From Nephromyces sp. MM_2019 (taxonomy: Eukaryota > Apicomplexa > Aconoidasida > Nephromycida): 37,890 bases of DNA. The stretch lies in NCBI GenBank assembly GCA_015657535.1, contig JADHZB010001656.1, positions 6,129-44,018 of the forward strand, in the 5' to 3' direction. The notes beneath the pieces were generated by a model. It had not been told where the DNA came from, searched no databases, and worked only from the letters and a program-made list of their open reading frames with translations. Shown piece by piece: positions 35,501 through 37,890 of the stretch (position 1 is the first letter of the stretch; each line of letters opens with the position of its first letter). The position numbers and the translations under genes are program-made.

Positions 35501-35689
35501 TTTTTTTCTGTAAAATTTACTTATTTATAAATCTCTGCTCATATATCCGATATTTTTGCTTTTTTTTCGCTAAAGTTGCCTTTCATTAGCCATGGTTTTT
35601 GTCTAGTTTGCTGATTTACTTGTTTGTTTTTTTGTGAATTTTTTCGCTTAAATATCGAGGTCAGCTGTGTGTTTTTTTCCCTGACTTAG
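29581..35689. other. No confident gene; several exon-like stretches
   Basis: About 6 kb. Exon-like signals on plus are 29728-29883 (ATG, 52 codons with 5 Cys, AAG|GTAACT donor) and 34942-35164 (74 codons open after a TTTGTTCTTTCAG acceptor, Tyr/Ser/Leu-rich). A third is 35334 onward, after TTATTCTCTAG. Open stretches at about 32817-33426 can be chained only with 40-51 nt introns, unlike the solved genes. From about 34700 onward the plus strand becomes T-rich between purine-rich blocks, which fits introns of a plus-strand gene. No domain is recognised. Confidence 0.3.
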
Positions 35690-36392
35690 AAAACACCTTC
35701 GTTGATATCAGTTAGTGTTTCTTTTTGTGAAGATTACAAGTAAGAGGTATATCCTAGTCAAAGTGACAAACTCTCGTTTGTTCAAAGCTCCGAATAGGCT
35801 ATTTTATGAATAGCCTATTGCGATTATCTGCAGGGTAGCGTTGCTCCTCTTTATACTACCTGCTGAGGAAATTCTGTTACTACAAATATAAGCTCCGATA
35901 AAAGCAAAATTGATTTTAAAAAGTTACTCCGTAGGAATTCGAATGCAGCACAAAAATTCAGAATGAGATTAAATTAGCTATGATTTATCCTGAAAAATAC
36001 AAAGAATTTCAACTAGGAGATGAAAGAAAAAGCAAGCGACGAGTCGCTTTTGGTTTTAGAATGGTAGGTAACTTTGCAGTGGATATAGTTTGATGAGAAT
36101 TTTCTTTAGAATTCTAAAACTTTTGTTGAGTGTTTTATTATTTTAAGGAAATATCCTTAGATAAGGGCTAAGTAGGCAATAACCTACAGAGTACCTTGAG
36201 AAATATGTCAAGTTAAGGATTGAAGCATACTATGAGAGAAAAAGGAGGGTAAGCCATGGTTTGAATAGCGGAGGTGAATGTGTGATAAAGGAATTAGAAG
36301 ATTATGATTATGAAAATTTCTCTGTGATTGCATGTTATTCCGGAAAGTTGATTCGATCAGCAGGCAATGTGTTCGATTCCTGTACTGAATGA
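35690..36392 (+). CDS. Candidate three-exon plus-strand gene segment, product unknown
   Basis: Three segments join in one frame. 35690-35739 follows a strong TTTTTTTCCCTGACTTAG acceptor and ends CAA|GTAAGA. 35949-36067 ends GTAG|GTAACT. 36190-36392 ends in TGA. The product reads through FCEDYN, EKYKEFQLGDERK and RMVEYLEKYVKLRIEAYYE into an acidic tail. The middle is helical and charged. The RV-x8-YLE-x9-YYE spacing faintly recalls the last BAR helix of retromer sorting nexins (RV-x9-YLE-x11-YWE), which is weak evidence. Exons would continue upstream, perhaps at 34942 and 35334. A donor AGG|GTAAGC at 36249 could instead end the third exon and lead on to the repeat protein at 37279. Open stretches of this length also arise by chance here, so the model needs transcript support. 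Confidence 0.3.
35793..35819. repeat. Perfect 11-bp inverted repeat, 5-nt loop
   Basis: AATAGGCTATT at 35793-35803 pairs exactly with 35809-35819 across TTATG. It falls inside the intron proposed between the first two exons of the candidate gene at 35690. It is not followed by a T run in a way that would suggest a transcription end. Confidence 0.75.
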
Positions 36393-37173
36393 AAAAACAG
36401 CATAAAAAGGAATCAGAAAGATGCAAATGATGATATCTAAAAAATGGGACAATAGAGGAGAGTTCCCCTGTATAAAAAACCCTCAAGATAGTCAGGAGAA
36501 ACTAAGCCGTACACTTGTAGCAGGAGGGAAATCTCGCTGGTAGTCTGGAGCCCGCTAATTTCTCAGCTGACTAAGTAAGCCTATAAAAACGTAATTTTCA
36601 TGTAGTTCATGAGGGTTTACAAGCACAACGAAATAGATTTTTTTTATATGTCGACCTTAAAGGATAAATACTATCCTTTATTCATTAGCTTGTAGTACTG
36701 CGTGAACAATGACGGATTTTACCTAAATTTTGTCGACGCAGCATAGAAATCAAAAAGTCTCAGTTTATACCCCCAGTATAGCAAACTTCTGCGCTTCTAC
36801 TTTTATCGCTTTGTTTTGATTTATGGTTACAAGTGAAGTTTTGATATCTAGACACTCTTTGGTAATACCACACGGATTACTTGCTGGACAGCGATACTTC
36901 TATTTACGTTAGGCACGCTGGCCTAGTTGTTGCTTTCCTTTTTGGAAACCTTTTAGAGTCAAAGAGAATCTAGAATGCAATAAAAAGAGCTTTTAGTGCT
37001 AGAAGATTTACAATTTCCAGTTCTATTGTAACAGGTAGCGAATGAATGCTTCCAACACGTAATATACGTCACCTCCTTCGATGCTGAAGGGGACCTGAGA
37101 AACTCCTGAGGAAACTCCAAGCCTGCATATACTAGCTGATGCTTTACTGGATCAGATTTTCATTTTTTAATGA
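36393..37173. other. Unassigned; possible exons of a plus-strand gene
   Basis: About 36407-36540 is purine-rich and open in one plus frame (MQMMISKKWDNRGEF and following), ending near a TG|GTAGTC donor. About 36824-36910 is open in another frame. Neither could be joined unambiguously to the coding region at 37279, so they are recorded only as possibilities. Confidence 0.25.
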
Positions 37174-37278
37174 AAATTGCGAACAGAATATAGCTTCTTC
37201 ATCAGCAAATTGTGCATTGATTTGCCTGGTAGACTTCAGCCTAAAGATCATAGTGCCGATATTGTAGGTTTAACATCC

Positions 37279-37890
37279 ATGGAAGGCGGTGTGCCTTCTT
37301 TAGCTGCCGACGGCATGATTATTGATGCAACAAGGAAGCGGCAAGAGCAATTGCCTGCTTCGCTGGAAATGAGGGATTCTGCTGGCTTTGATGACAATGC
37401 AGTAGCAGCAGAATCACTACAAGGTTCCCAGGACTTGGTAAGAGAAACTTTTTCCTCTTGCTCTCAAGAGATGAGGGAGACATTTTTATCTTCCACGAAA
37501 GAGGAACAACATTGGCTGAAAAATGATAAGTTGACACAACCTGAGATGCCGGAAAAAAATTCGGTATTACATGGCTTTGAGGGACTAAAGGAAGATAAAG
37601 AGGATATGTACCAGTGTAAGGTAAAGGAAAAGGATTATACCTTGCATAAAAGCGAGGAAGCAAAGGAAGAGATTACAACAGTAGCACATGATATTTCAAT
37701 GGAGGAAAAGGATTTTATATTACATAACTCTGAAGAGTCAAAAGAAGAAGAGGCAACGCCTGTTATTGATATGAAAGAAAAGGAGTTGATAGTGCATAAT
37801 GGGGAATCAAAGGAGGAGAATGTAATCGCAAGCGATATTGATGTGAAGGAAAAGGACTTGAAAGTGCATGCTACGATAGAATCAAAGGAG
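37279..37890 (+). CDS. Charged repeat protein, 5' end uncertain, cut by the window edge
   Basis: The frame is open for 204 codons from the ATG at 37279 to the last base, so the gene continues beyond the window. The first 89 residues are polar without a signal peptide or membrane segment. From residue 90 five degenerate units begin, at residues 90, 115, 141, 165 and 189 (24-26 residues each; 37546, 37621, 37699, 37771, 37843). Their pattern is (V/M)-(K/E)-EK-(D/E)-x-x-(L/V)-H followed by an ESKEE-like acidic run, and the fifth is truncated. Family unknown; such Glu/Lys repeats are usually disordered or coiled. The frame is also open upstream to 37174. A TTCTTCATCAG acceptor at 37205 or one at 37239 could make this an internal exon rather than the first, so the start is provisional. 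Confidence 0.7.
   Translation, partial: MEGGVPSLAADGMIIDATRKRQEQLPASLEMRDSAGFDDNAVAAESLQGSQDLVRETFSSCSQEMRETFLSSTKEEQHWLKNDKLTQPEMPEKNSVLHGFEGLKEDKEDMYQCKVKEKDYTLHKSEEAKEEITTVAHDISMEEKDFILHNSEESKEEEATPVIDMKEKELIVHNGESKEENVIASDIDVKEKDLKVHATIESKE
37546..37890 (+). repeat. Coding tandem repeat, 72-78 bp unit
   Basis: Each unit has a conserved nucleotide core RWGAARGAAAAGGA, then six to nine bases, then TGCATAA, followed by a GAA/GAG-rich half. Unit lengths are multiples of three, so the frame is kept. Copies are diverged, which argues for an old expansion under protein-level constraint. Confidence 0.75.

Noticed and set aside
36360..36392. GTTCGATTCC resembling a tRNA B box
   Set aside because: The flanking bases cannot form a T stem and no acceptor stem or A box lies at the right distance.
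1..37890. CRISPR arrays, bacterial operons, ribosome binding sites
   Set aside because: The window is eukaryotic with spliceosomal introns. The tandem repeats present are contiguous and degenerate, without regular unique spacers.

Overview
The window is a piece of a eukaryotic nuclear genome, AT-rich and intron-rich, from a protist. Two genes can be reconstructed exon by exon with consistent reading frames across canonical GT-AG introns. One is an eight-exon plus-strand gene for an Alba-domain nucleic-acid-binding protein with a long C-terminal extension (11533-17284). The other is a seven-exon minus-strand gene for phosphoglycerate kinase (24132-28808). PGK appears complete and cytosolic. 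Its sequence style, together with the Alba protein, suggests an alveolate and perhaps an apicomplexan relative, but this is inference and no search could be run. A third coding region enters at the right edge (37279 to the window end, plus strand). It encodes a charged protein with degenerate 24-26 residue repeats and is cut off by the window.

Layout. 1-11532 holds no gene I can support. It has a GT/G-rich start, two degenerate tandem-repeat arrays (about 1404-1640 and 3306-3451) and a GC-richer island (about 7420-8190). 11533-17284 is the Alba gene. 17285-24131 lies between the two convergent genes. It contains a 52-base assembly gap (17634-17685), TG and TA microsatellites, a perfect 32-bp palindrome, a duplicated about 52-bp element, a 42-nt hairpin sharing a core with that element, and a GC-richer stretch (about 22320-22940) that reads like the helix-turn-helix part of a decayed Tc1/mariner-type transposase. 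24132-28808 is PGK. 29372-29580 is a degenerate 27-30 bp tandem repeat upstream of the PGK start. 29581-37278 is mostly unassigned, but a plus-strand exon chain at 35690-36392 joins in frame and may be part of a real gene.

Shared style. In the two solved genes exons are short (42-541 nt) and introns long (256-1150 nt), and introns are T-rich on the sense strand. Several introns carry TG-rich tracts immediately inside the 5' splice site. The two solved genes are not functionally linked: one is a glycolytic enzyme, the other a probable RNA/DNA-binding regulator. They converge across about 6.8 kb.
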